Assembly: GCA_002835675.1 (NCBI GenBank)
Contig: PIZR01000007.1
Coordinates: 16,286-80,285 of the forward strand
Length of the DNA stretch: 64,000 nucleotides
Reading direction: 5' to 3'
Source: Bacillus sp. BA3
Lineage (GTDB): Bacteria; Bacillota; Bacilli; Bacillales; DSM-1321
Shown here: piece after piece, positions 53,875-62,130 of the stretch
Layout of the letters: each line of letters starts with the position of its first letter
Position numbering within the stretch: position 1 is the stretch's first letter
Translations under genes and position numbers: made by a program
The notes under the pieces: generated by a model
The model's input: only the letters and a program-made list of their open reading frames with translations
The model's database searches: none
What the model was told of the DNA's origin: nothing

Positions 53875-54711
53875 TCATTCCACATATTTCCCGTGATCCG
53901 GTTTAGCTAATGAATCGAATTCCTTTGCAAGCTTCGCTAAACCCATTTCCAGTTCTTTCCCTTCTACAGGATAACCATGTCCCGTTATGGCAACAGTCGG
54001 CTTCAGACTTTCCAATAACCTTACCGATTCCTTGGCAGCCTCCCAATCGGTTGTCAAATACCGCGGCGGGCCTGCTATTTCTTTCTCCTGAGTGATAACC
54101 TTGTATAGGGAATCTTGCCTGACATTCACAAAAGCATCTCCTGCAATCAAACTTCGGTCACTTTCACGGAAAAGTGATATATGTCCTTTCGAATGGCCAG
54201 GGGTGTGAACCCATTTCCAATCGTGAAGCCCGGGAACACTATGATCATCAGGCAATGGCTGAACTTTTTCATCAAGGTTGATTCCCTCATTCGGAAATAC
54301 CCATGAAATTTTAGCGACCATTCCCCCTTCAACAGTAGGATCAGGTTCGGGGTAATTTTCCTGTCCCGTTAAATAAGGCATTTCTTTAATGTGGGCATAG
54401 ACAGGAGCATTCCAATACTCCATTAACTCAATCAATGCACCAACATGATCGAAATGTCCATGTGTCAAAATAATCGCGGCAGGTGGATTTTGCGGTCCGT
54501 ATATTTCTTCAGCAGTTTTCTTTATTACCTCTGCTGAACGCGGCATCCCTGCATCTATCAATACCCATTTATCATCTTTGGATGACCCTATAAAAATTAC
54601 ATTAACGATTTGGACGGACAGACAATATATTTCATCATTTATAATCTGTACATCTCCACTGGAAACTGAAGTCATTGGCATGAATTTTTTATTCAAATGA
54701 TTATCATCCAT
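53875..54711 (-). CDS. MBL-fold metallo-hydrolase (glyoxalase II-like)
   Basis: A 278-residue metallo-beta-lactamase-fold hydrolase: metal motif ILTHGHFDHVGAL near residue 90, VHTPGHSKGHISLF near 175 (third His), SLIAGDAFVN (bridging Asp) and AITGHGYPVEG at the end. Such proteins hydrolyse thioesters, lactones or similar; substrate unknown. Start ATG behind AGGAGG; a SigmaB-type promoter (54751-54776) lies 40 bases upstream, so it may be stress-induced. Confidence 0.82.
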   Translation of the reverse strand: MDDNHLNKKFMPMTSVSSGDVQIINDEIYCLSVQIVNVIFIGSSKDDKWVLIDAGMPRSAEVIKKTAEEIYGPQNPPAAIILTHGHFDHVGALIELMEYWNAPVYAHIKEMPYLTGQENYPEPDPTVEGGMVAKISWVFPNEGINLDEKVQPLPDDHSVPGLHDWKWVHTPGHSKGHISLFRESDRSLIAGDAFVNVRQDSLYKVITQEKEIAGPPRYLTTDWEAAKESVRLLESLKPTVAITGHGYPVEGKELEMGLAKLAKEFDSLAKPDHGKYVE

Positions 54712-54750
54712 TTATAATCCTCCTAATTTGAACATACTGTTTTTTAAAGG

Positions 54751-54776
54751 ATACCCTGTACGAGAAAATAAAAAAC
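54751..54776 (-). promoter_or_regulatory. SigmaB-type promoter of the MBL gene
   Basis: Minus strand: GTTTTT, 14-base spacer, GGGTAT (perfect -10). The -35 element overlaps the adjacent duplicated hairpin. Confidence 0.45.
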
Positions 54777-54804
54777 AACCTATAATTTATATAGGCTGTT
54801 TCAG
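54774..54804. repeat. Duplicated hairpin, left copy
   Basis: AACAACCTATAATTTATATA then GGCTGTTTCAG; folds with one mismatch. Nearly the same sequence recurs at 55264-55291. Confidence 0.5.
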
Positions 54805-54868
54805 ACAGTAAGAAAGATTCGACAGCGAGTTTGCCTACAGTTCTTTAAAAAAGTTGCAGATGACTTTT

Positions 54869-55094
54869 TTCGACAGTCAAGGCACCTTTTTTCGACCGAT
54901 CATGCAGTTTTTCGGCCTTCACCGCACTTTTTTCAACCGTTCACTCAGTTATTCAACCTTCACCGCACTTTATTCGACCGTCCACGCAGTTATTCGACCT
55001 TCCCTGCACTTTATTCGACCGTCCACGCAAGTTATTCGACCTTCCCTGCACTTTATTCGACCGTCCACGAATTTTTTCGACCTTCCCTTCATTA
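54869..55094. repeat. Tandem array of alternating 20/21-base units (11 units)
   Basis: Units of two types alternate: A-type TTCGACCGTCCACGCAGTTA and B-type TTCGACCTTCCCTGCACTTT(A), making a ~41-base dimer. Unit starts: 54869, 54891, 54911, 54932, 54952, 54973, 54993, 55014, 55035, 55056, 55076; the two ends are more diverged than the middle. Because 20-base units shift the reading frame, the 160-codon plus-strand frame across it is not under coding selection. There are no variable spacers, so it is not a CRISPR array. Function unknown. Confidence 0.8.
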
Positions 55095-55177
55095 TTCGGA
55101 CTCTGGAGCCGTTATTTTGCGGTCCCCGCTTTAAATCAGCTCCCTTTCCGCCGACTGTGTTCCAAGCATTTATAGGG

Positions 55178-55211
55178 GACTCGGCTAGCCAGTTAAACCG
55201 AGTCTTCTTTT
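55178..55211 (+). terminator. Plus-strand terminator-like hairpin with no gene upstream
   Basis: GACTCGG pairs with CCGAGTC around a 13-base loop and is followed by TTCTTTTAT on the plus strand. It could end a transcript crossing the tandem array. Confidence 0.5.
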
Positions 55212-55263
55212 ATAATCATGTTCGGGGTGCGAAACTCCCGAACCATCTATGTCAACAAACTGA

Positions 55264-55291
55264 AACAGCCTATAATTTGTTAGGCTGTTTC
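55264..55291 (-). terminator. Terminator of the ABC operon; right copy of the duplicated hairpin
   Basis: GAAACAGCCTA pairs with TAGGCTGTTTC; one base before the permease stop. Almost identical to 54774-54804. Confidence 0.65.
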
Positions 55292-56290
55292 TCAGTATAC
55301 ATCCCGCCGGGTAAATACTGTAAAAGATACGATTAAAGCAAGCGCCCACCAAACGAGCAGAGTAATGACGGAGGATAATAAAGTCATCCCTTCAATCGGT
55401 GGAGCCGTACCGCTGATGTAAGCGGTCAATTTCAAATTCACCATAAAAAAGTATTTCGCTGATTCCCATGATGAAACCATATTGTTCAATATAGCCCCGG
55501 AAATTAATGCAGCCAGCATGATGCCCATGCCTGCAGGGGTGCTTCTCACTAAAACCGAAAGCATGAAAGAAAGGGTTCCTACAACAACCGCCACCAGCCA
55601 GACAAGTCCCAAATCCATCAATAGGAATTTCCATTGTTCCACTAACCTTACTTGACTGACATCAACGTCAGCCCCATTCAATTCGAATCCGGTTATTACA
55701 GGAGCCCCCCATCCTTGATATCCGAAAACGATACCTGATAAAAGGTAAGATAATAAGGCTGTCATCGCGACGATAATCGAAACTGATAATAATAATGTTA
55801 CATATTTGCTCAATAAGATTTTCCAGCGCTCCACTGGCCTGGTCAACAAAAGCTTGATTGTCCCTTGACTGCTTTCGGAGGAAACCATATCACTAGCCAC
55901 AATCATTATCAACAGCGGAATGAACAAATCGATTGCATTTTCCAAAAACATGCGTGTAAAGGTGGCTGCGCCTGGTTCTGAGGGATTGATATCATGATCT
56001 AGATAATATTGCTGCTGCTTCAGACTAACTTGCAGCTGTTCACGCCACTCATCGAGCATCCTATTCGAGCCCAAACGATTTTGAGTATCAATGATTTGCT
56101 GCTGAAGAGCTGAACGCCAATCATCAGTTCCCAACTTCTCCCGCTGCTCCTCCACTTGTTTGTATTGGGCATATGTAAACATCAGCACTAAAATTCCCAC
56201 GATGATACCGATTATGATTAACCGTTTCTTTGCCAACAACTTCATCATTTCATTTTGAATCAAGTTATTCAATGCCTGCACCTCCGACAC
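55292..56290 (-). CDS. ABC-2 type transporter permease
   Basis: A 332-residue membrane protein with six hydrophobic segments: one near residues 20-42 followed by a long extracytoplasmic loop with coiled-coil character (residues ~45-105, QLQVSLKQQQYY), then five more. SSESSQGTIKLLLTRPVERW near residue 140 is the ABC-2 coupling motif. It pairs with the ATPase gene upstream, overlapping it by 26 bases. Probably exports or extracts a lipid, peptide or antibiotic. Last gene of the GDSL-ATPase-permease operon. Confidence 0.85.
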   Translation of the reverse strand: MSEVQALNNLIQNEMMKLLAKKRLIIIGIIVGILVLMFTYAQYKQVEEQREKLGTDDWRSALQQQIIDTQNRLGSNRMLDEWREQLQVSLKQQQYYLDHDINPSEPGAATFTRMFLENAIDLFIPLLIMIVASDMVSSESSQGTIKLLLTRPVERWKILLSKYVTLLLSVSIIVAMTALLSYLLSGIVFGYQGWGAPVITGFELNGADVDVSQVRLVEQWKFLLMDLGLVWLVAVVVGTLSFMLSVLVRSTPAGMGIMLAALISGAILNNMVSSWESAKYFFMVNLKLTAYISGTAPPIEGMTLLSSVITLLVWWALALIVSFTVFTRRDVY

Positions 56291-57179
56291 CGGTAACTTG
56301 CAAAAACAATTCTTCCAATCCCGGGAGCTTTCGATTCATTTCATGCACCCTCACCCCTGCCTGGTTAAGTGCAGCATTCCATTCGGGTGTTCTGAGTTCA
56401 TCATAGGCTGTAATGATATATTTTTGATCTATGGTAATTTCGGTGAAGCTGCTAAGAATTTCCGCTCCCTTTTGTATAGGTTCCACCCGCCAAAATATCC
56501 GCTCCTGCGTGGATAATAAGCTTTCCACCGTATCCGTTTTAATAATTTCCCCCCCTTTAATAATTGCAACCCGGTCACAAAGTTGCTGTATTTCACCTAA
56601 TAAGTGTGAAGAAACCAGAACGCTCATACCTTCTTCTTCAGCCAACTTTCTGATGAATTGCCGCATTTCACGGATTCCGGCAGGATCTAGACCGTTGGTC
56701 GGTTCATCCAAAATCAAGAGCTTAGGGCTGTTCAGCATTGCCTGCGCGATTCCTAAGCGCTGCCTCATACCTAACGAATAAGTCTTCACTTTATCGTGAA
56801 TTCTCGCATGCAGACCGACGAGTTCAACAACCTCGATCATTCTTGTTTCATCAACTTCAGGTAACATTCTTGCAAAGTGGAGCAAATTATCCCATCCGCT
56901 CAAAAAAGGATACAACTCTGGATTTTCGACGATGCAGCCCATTTGCTTCATAGCCTTCGTAAATTCCTGACGGACATCATACCCGCATATATGGATGGAA
57001 CCTGAGGATGGCTTAATCAAACCGACCAACATGCGGATCGTCGTCGTCTTGCCTGCTCCGTTCGGTCCTAAAAAGCCGAAAACCACACCTTCATTCAGCT
57101 CAAAATCTATTCCTTTAATAATTTCCCTTTTGCCAATTCTTTTTCTCAAGTCCCTGACAGACAATGTCACCTGTTTCAT
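56265..57179 (-). CDS. ABC transporter ATP-binding protein
   Basis: A 304-residue ATPase: Walker A FLGPNGAGKTTTIRML near residue 40, signature YSLGMRQRLGIAQAM near 135, Walker B LLILDEPTNGLDPAG near 160 and H-loop VLVSSHLLGE. The C-terminal ~80 residues resemble the DUF4162-type tail of drug/bacitracin-type ATPases. ATG 57179 overlaps the GDSL stop as ATGA; this start also has GGGAGG upstream. Works with the ABC-2 permease. Confidence 0.9.
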   Translation of the reverse strand: MKQVTLSVRDLRKRIGKREIIKGIDFELNEGVVFGFLGPNGAGKTTTIRMLVGLIKPSSGSIHICGYDVRQEFTKAMKQMGCIVENPELYPFLSGWDNLLHFARMLPEVDETRMIEVVELVGLHARIHDKVKTYSLGMRQRLGIAQAMLNSPKLLILDEPTNGLDPAGIREMRQFIRKLAEEEGMSVLVSSHLLGEIQQLCDRVAIIKGGEIIKTDTVESLLSTQERIFWRVEPIQKGAEILSSFTEITIDQKYIITAYDELRTPEWNAALNQAGVRVHEMNRKLPGLEELFLQVTGVGGAGIE

Positions 57180-57988
57180 CGTTTCACATCCTCCCATTTT
57201 ATTAAAGGAGCAACTCTATCAGCAATTAAACGGTACCCCTTCTTATTAGGGTGAAATTTATCCGAATACAAATACTCATTTACCGACAATTGAAATAAAT
57301 CAAATGTTGGAACGAAAATTGCATTTTTATAAAGAGCCACAACTTCTGCCGTTTCATTATTCCAGTCACGAACAATGCGGTTCGTATCAAAGTCTTCATC
57401 CAAATCTATAAACGGATTATATAGCCCAAGCAATAAAATGGTAGCTGTATCATTGACTTTATTGATATCTTTAAAAATTCCATCTAAATTTCCCAAGAAA
57501 TTCTTTTGTGATAAAGATATAGCTTCACGATCATATTCAAGCAGGGTCTGGCCTTTTTGAAATAAATCGTTACCCCCGATTGTAACTAAAATAACATCAG
57601 CTGCCTGGATTTGGCGCTTCACTTCCGGTTGTTTCACTTGCTGCACCAATTCTTTAGACACTTGTCCATTAATTCCGAGGTTATGAATGATTGGTTTTCT
57701 ATTGTACTCGCTCTTCAAATCTTCAACAACAAGTCCAACGTAGCCTTTCCCTGTTTCATCACCTGTGCCCCGTGTCAATGAATCGCCTAATGCCACTACC
57801 GTAAAATCATCAGGAAGATCATTTTTAATGGGGGTTTCTTCCATTACTTCTCTATCGGAAGTTCCTTTTCCGTAATGGTCAGTAATCGCCCATCCAAGGC
57901 AAAATAAAAAAAACAGGCCGATAAGAGCTGATACGATGGTAGCAGCCAACACTTTTGGTTTGCTCAAAACACTCATCCTTCCATTCAT
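57176..57988 (-). CDS. SGNH/GDSL-family hydrolase, membrane-anchored
   Basis: A 270-residue esterase-type protein. One N-terminal membrane helix (VLAATIVSALIGLFFLFCLG) acts as anchor or signal. SGNH blocks: VVALGDSLTRGTGD (Ser) near residue 63, HNLGINGQVSKEL, TIGGNDLFQKG, and DKFHPNKKGYRLIAD (Asp-His) near 250. Such YpmR/lipase-type enzymes deacylate lipids or sugars outside the membrane. Translationally coupled to the ABC ATPase, so the three proteins probably handle one cell-envelope substrate. Confidence 0.87.
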   Translation of the reverse strand: MNGRMSVLSKPKVLAATIVSALIGLFFLFCLGWAITDHYGKGTSDREVMEETPIKNDLPDDFTVVALGDSLTRGTGDETGKGYVGLVVEDLKSEYNRKPIIHNLGINGQVSKELVQQVKQPEVKRQIQAADVILVTIGGNDLFQKGQTLLEYDREAISLSQKNFLGNLDGIFKDINKVNDTATILLLGLYNPFIDLDEDFDTNRIVRDWNNETAEVVALYKNAIFVPTFDLFQLSVNEYLYSDKFHPNKKGYRLIADRVAPLIKWEDVKR

Positions 57989-58140
57989 TCTCTACCTTCC
58001 ATTAAATCATATTATTTCCAAAAACAAAAAACTGATTGTTCTGGTTAAAAATTCCAATTAATAAAAGCCTTTCCTTTTTAAAATTACCAGTAAAAAAGGC
58101 TGAAAGGGGTTACAAAAGGGATTCTATCTAAATTTTATAA

Positions 58141-58227
58141 GAAAGTTGATTGGAGCGAGTGCCCTAGGCTCCTATCAACGGTTAAAAATCCTTAAAAAAC
58201 TTTTAATCAAGTTTGTATACAGTCTGA
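58141..58227. repeat. Dispersed repeat, copy B (short)
   Basis: GAAAGTTGATTGGAGCGAGTG at the head (shares AAAGTTGATTGGAGCG with 45903) and GTTTGTATACAGTCTGA at the tail; the middle has decayed. The interval 57989-58303 holds no gene. Confidence 0.5.
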
Positions 58228-58303
58228 GGGATTGGATGAATCCCATTCGCGTTTTCTGCTTGATCATTTAGCAGGCATTCTCTCAAACTTGTTGAGAGAC
58301 AAG

Positions 58304-58340
58304 TAAAAAAGACCTCTTCACCATGAAAGGTTAAGAGGTC
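58304..58340 (-). terminator. Terminator of the 403-aa MFS gene
   Basis: GACCTCTTAACC pairs with GGTGAAGAGGTC (two mismatches) on the minus strand, then TTTTTT. Confidence 0.8.
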
Positions 58341-58357
58341 CCTCGATATATTTTCCA

Positions 58358-59569
58358 TCATTTTTCTATTTTACCTATGGGTTTTCCCAATACTTTTAAT
58401 TTTATATCTAACCTCATGAGCCATATTGTAAGCAGCATCCCGATCAGCGTGAGTAAACCATAAAATAAATAGACAGCATATATTCCATATTTATCCAATA
58501 TTATCCCGCCGCTGAAGGTACTGAACCAGTTACCCAATCCATTGCCAATGGCGGAATAAAGCGTTATTGCAGTTACTGTTATTCGTGCAGGGACAACTTC
58601 CCTGATATATTGTAAAGCTGCAGGAATGAATAAGCCAAGTGAAAACCCTTGAATGATCGAAGTCACATATACGGTAGCCAAGCTCGGTTCGGTGAAGTAC
58701 AAAACCCAGCGGACCAATGAGGCCGTTCCAGCCAATAAGGTAATTGGCAGCAGGCCTATTTTATGAATCCAGGTACCTGCGATTCTCATAAAGGGGATTT
58801 CCGATAATACAGCTAAAAGGAAAGCAATGCCAATTCCTGTATATGTCCCTCCCCTTGCCTCTACAAACAAACCATAGTATACATTATTTGCGAGATTAGG
58901 ACCAAATAGCAGGAAAGTTATGGCAAGAAAGATAAGAAACCGTTTCATGGTGATCAATTCCTTCATTCCACCGAAAAGCTTCACCTTTTCACCAGGTGGC
59001 TCTTCAGGCAAACGAAGAGCTAGACTAGCCGCAATCAAAAGACCGAAGAAAAAGGCATAAAATATCACTGAAGGACCCATGAAGGATGCAGATAGCCTTC
59101 CCATTACAAAAACGGCCACACCGTAACCAAGTGAACCGAATAAACGGATTTTCCCATAATTCGATTTGATTTTTGTTGTATATTGAAGGGTGATGCTATC
59201 TGAAACCGGTATTATCGCACTTTGAAAGATAGCCAAAGCGATTGCGACGGATACGATAAGTAAATAGTGCTCGAACAGTAGGTAGCCTAAACCGAATACA
59301 CCAGCAAGCAACGATGTAATTGCCAGTATTTTTGCTGGCCTCCCGCTCCAATCACAGACAATTCCCCAAAAAGGTTGAAAAACGATCATCACTATCGGTC
59401 CAACAGACATGATCGTACCTATTTCAATACCGGACAAACCAGCCTCATTGGCCAAATAAACGCTTAATAGCGGTGTTAAACTTCCCACTGCAAAAAAAGA
59501 AAATAAGTAAAATACCTTCAAGCTAATAATATTGACATGCTTTTGTTTATCCAAATCCAGTTCCCCCAC
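58358..59569 (-). CDS. MFS transporter (MFS_1-like, HcaT/NupG-type branch)
   Basis: A 403-residue protein with twelve membrane segments. The N terminus FSFFAVGSLTPLLSVYLANEAGLSGIEIG-like stretch (FAVGSLTPLLSVYL, then GLSGIEIGTIMSVGP) and the loop 2-3 DWSGRPAKIL fit the MFS_1-like family that includes 3-phenylpropionate and nucleoside symporters. The substrate is unknown. Located next to a histidine kinase gene 50 bases away on the same strand; co-transcription is possible. Confidence 0.8.
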   Translation of the reverse strand: MGELDLDKQKHVNIISLKVFYLFSFFAVGSLTPLLSVYLANEAGLSGIEIGTIMSVGPIVMIVFQPFWGIVCDWSGRPAKILAITSLLAGVFGLGYLLFEHYLLIVSVAIALAIFQSAIIPVSDSITLQYTTKIKSNYGKIRLFGSLGYGVAVFVMGRLSASFMGPSVIFYAFFFGLLIAASLALRLPEEPPGEKVKLFGGMKELITMKRFLIFLAITFLLFGPNLANNVYYGLFVEARGGTYTGIGIAFLLAVLSEIPFMRIAGTWIHKIGLLPITLLAGTASLVRWVLYFTEPSLATVYVTSIIQGFSLGLFIPAALQYIREVVPARITVTAITLYSAIGNGLGNWFSTFSGGIILDKYGIYAVYLFYGLLTLIGMLLTIWLMRLDIKLKVLGKPIGKIEK

Positions 59570-59622
59570 GCAGACAGCTTCTTAAAGTTGTTGATTTCAA
59601 TCATTGCTTCCTATTATGGATA

Positions 59623-61755
59623 TTAAATAGGGAGCACGATATTAAAGACTGTACCTTTATTGACCTCACTCTCGACAAAGACATTTCCCAAATGGCTTTC
59701 TATGATTTTAAAGCTGATCATGAGACCTAACCCATTACCAGTTTTTTTCGTTGTGAAGAATGGTTCTCCCAGTCTCTTAAGCTGCTCTGGCGGCATCCCA
59801 ATTCCTGTGTCGGTAATGGATATATGCACTTTATCCTCTTTAAGTTCAGTCATGACTTTTATGAACCCACCGTCAGGCATAGCCTCCATACCATTTTTAA
59901 TGAAGTTCAAAATGACTTGTTTTAATCGATTCTCATCACAACGAACGAGGATCTCTTCTTCATTGAAATCCGAAATTAGCGTGATGTTCTTCTTCCTGGC
60001 TTCAAAATCCGTCAAAGATACGACGTTTTGAATGATCGGCACAAGATTCTTCGATTCCAATATCAAGGCCTGTGGTTTGGCCAATTGCAAGAACTCTTCA
60101 ACTATCTCATTCACACGATTGATTTCGTCCATGATTATTTCCAGATATTCCAGTTTATTTTCGTCCGTTTCATCTAATTGCAAAAATTCCGTATACCCTT
60201 TCATGGAGGTCAGCGGATTTCGTATTTCATGTGCCACTCCAGCAGCAAGCTGACCGACAGCGGCTAATTTATCCTGCCGATGGAGCATCTCTTCCGATTG
60301 TTTACGCTCAGTTATATCATATCTAAGTGCCAGAAACTGAAATGGCTTCCCTTCTTCGCTGAAAAATGGAACAATTGTTGTATCGACCCAATAAAAACTG
60401 CCGTCTTTCGCCTTGTTTCTAATTTCACCATGCCAAACTTTCCGTTCATGGACGGTTTTCCACATATGTTCAAAGAATTCCTTTGAATGGTATCCAGAAT
60501 TAACTATCTTATGTGTATGGCCTAGCAGTTCATCTCTCCCATAACCGGAAACCTCGGAGAACTTATCATTCACTTCGATAATGACTCCTTTATCATCGGT
60601 AATCGCCACAATCAAGGATTGGTTGATTGCATATTGCATATCCTCCAGTTCCTTGATTGACCCCTTTAGTGCATTTTCTGCTTTTTTACGACTGGAAATA
60701 TCTGAACGGATCGAAATATATTGATATGGCTTACCTTTTTTCATAAAGGGAACGATAGTTGTATCCACCCAATAAACATTACCGTCTTTAGCCCGGTTGC
60801 ATATTTCACCATGCCATGTTTTCCCTTGGCTGATCGTTAGCCATAGGTCAGCGAAAAATTCTTTTGTATGATAACCAGAATTGATGATGGAATGATTTTT
60901 CCCTACTAGTTCATGTTTTTCATATTGTGATATTTCCAGGAATTTTTCGTTAACATATGTAATGATTCCTTTTGCATCCGTGATGGCGACTATCGCCGAT
61001 TGATCTAAAGCAGAACGGATATCGCTCACAGTATTGTCGCTTTTTGCCAACCGCCTGCCAACTATCGTACTTGAAGCAATCAAGCTGGCAAGGATGAATA
61101 ATGAAACGAAGCATGTAAGATAAAGCATAAATGGGGTGAGTGGAACAAATTCACCCGTTTCATTTTTCGTGTTCATCGGTAACACTCTTAAAAAAAGATA
61201 ATAGCCTTCAATGATCGCCCCGCTCATCAAGAGAGTACTGATTGGCTTTAGCGAGGATTGACTTAATTTATTAAAATAAAATAATATTGCAAGTGCTGCT
61301 ACAAATAAACTAAAGATACTTAAAAGCGTACTGAAGACCGACAATGGACTAAAGTGCAAAGAATGGTTTAAAGAAGATGTTCCCATTATATAATTGGATA
61401 AAATGGCCATCGTAAACATGAAGCCGCAAAAAACGATTTGCAACACTTGTGTCTTATACGATATGGCCAATAACCCAACTCCTGCGAGAGCTATCGCCAA
61501 TGCTAACGAAAAAATTATTGTAGCAATGTTGTATGCTGCCATTCCTGAATTATCAAGGGTGAATATGACCACAAAATTAAGCGTCCAAATAGCCACTCCC
61601 ATAGAGCAGCTGCTCCCAATATACACCAGGCGTTTATATTTCTCTATCGTCAGTAATGTTGTCAGTAAATCCAATGCCGTATAGCACGCCATTATTATCA
61701 AAAGTACTGCAATCATAAAGAGGACAGGATTTGATGCCACAATTGATTGTTCCAT
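59623..61755 (-). CDS. Membrane sensor histidine kinase: degenerate MHYT domain, two PAS domains, HisKA-HATPase
   Basis: A 710-residue kinase. Residues ~10-250 have seven membrane helices with the order and flanks of an MHYT sensor (ACYTALDLLTTLLT; GSSCSMGVAIWTLNFV), but the metal-binding MH positions are Leu-Asn and, in the second motif, SNY, so ligands are lost. Two near-identical PAS-PAC units follow (~265-385 and ~390-505, each with KHELVGKNHSIINSGYH-type segment and VYWVDTTIVPF). Phosphoacceptor HEIRNPLTSMKGYTEF near 525, N box NFIKNGMEAM, G boxes DTGIGMPPE and GNGLGLMIS. Resembles sporulation kinases; no response regulator is adjacent. A TTG seven codons upstream behind AGGAG is another possible start. 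Confidence 0.88.
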   Translation of the reverse strand: MEQSIVASNPVLFMIAVLLIIMACYTALDLLTTLLTIEKYKRLVYIGSSCSMGVAIWTLNFVVIFTLDNSGMAAYNIATIIFSLALAIALAGVGLLAISYKTQVLQIVFCGFMFTMAILSNYIMGTSSLNHSLHFSPLSVFSTLLSIFSLFVAALAILFYFNKLSQSSLKPISTLLMSGAIIEGYYLFLRVLPMNTKNETGEFVPLTPFMLYLTCFVSLFILASLIASSTIVGRRLAKSDNTVSDIRSALDQSAIVAITDAKGIITYVNEKFLEISQYEKHELVGKNHSIINSGYHTKEFFADLWLTISQGKTWHGEICNRAKDGNVYWVDTTIVPFMKKGKPYQYISIRSDISSRKKAENALKGSIKELEDMQYAINQSLIVAITDDKGVIIEVNDKFSEVSGYGRDELLGHTHKIVNSGYHSKEFFEHMWKTVHERKVWHGEIRNKAKDGSFYWVDTTIVPFFSEEGKPFQFLALRYDITERKQSEEMLHRQDKLAAVGQLAAGVAHEIRNPLTSMKGYTEFLQLDETDENKLEYLEIIMDEINRVNEIVEEFLQLAKPQALILESKNLVPIIQNVVSLTDFEARKKNITLISDFNEEEILVRCDENRLKQVILNFIKNGMEAMPDGGFIKVMTELKEDKVHISITDTGIGMPPEQLKRLGEPFFTTKKTGNGLGLMISFKIIESHLGNVFVESEVNKGTVFNIVLPI

Positions 61756-62070
61756 TTTTTTACTTGACCACCTCAAACGTTCTATTCTCCTATATTGTAA
61801 TGGAAATCCATAGTACCTCAAAGGTTTTTTATTTCCTTACTCCTATATATTTACACACTGACTATTTCGGTGCTCCTTATATCTCAAGAAAATGCTGGAT
61901 TCCATCATAAAATCATAAAAATTAGAAATACTATTGTTTTGTAAGGAGTAGAATAGGATTACACATGGTATTGACAAGCATTTTCAACCCTGTTTCATCA
62001 TTGCAGGACATTATCAATAACAAAAATAATTATTCGAGAATATATTAATCAAGAATGTTAATTTCTTTAT

Positions 62071-62098
62071 TTAATTATACCTATAGGTTTATAATTAA
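62071..62098. promoter_or_regulatory. Dyad over the yitT-like promoter
   Basis: TTAATTATA and TATAATTAA are perfect arms around CCTATAGGTT; the right arm contains a TATAAT -10 (62090-62095) 36 bases before the start. A repressor could bind here. The interval 61822-62130 holds no gene. Confidence 0.35.
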
Positions 62099-62130
62099 AT
62101 AGAACCTATATAGAGAGAAGGAGTGGGGGC

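Noticed and set aside
54869..55094. CRISPR array
   Set aside because: Units are adjacent without unique spacers and no cas gene is in the window.
54854..55336. 160-codon plus-strand frame across the tandem array
   Set aside because: The 20-base units shift frame, the product is low-complexity Phe/Ser/Pro, there is no ribosome site, and the end overlaps the ABC permease gene.
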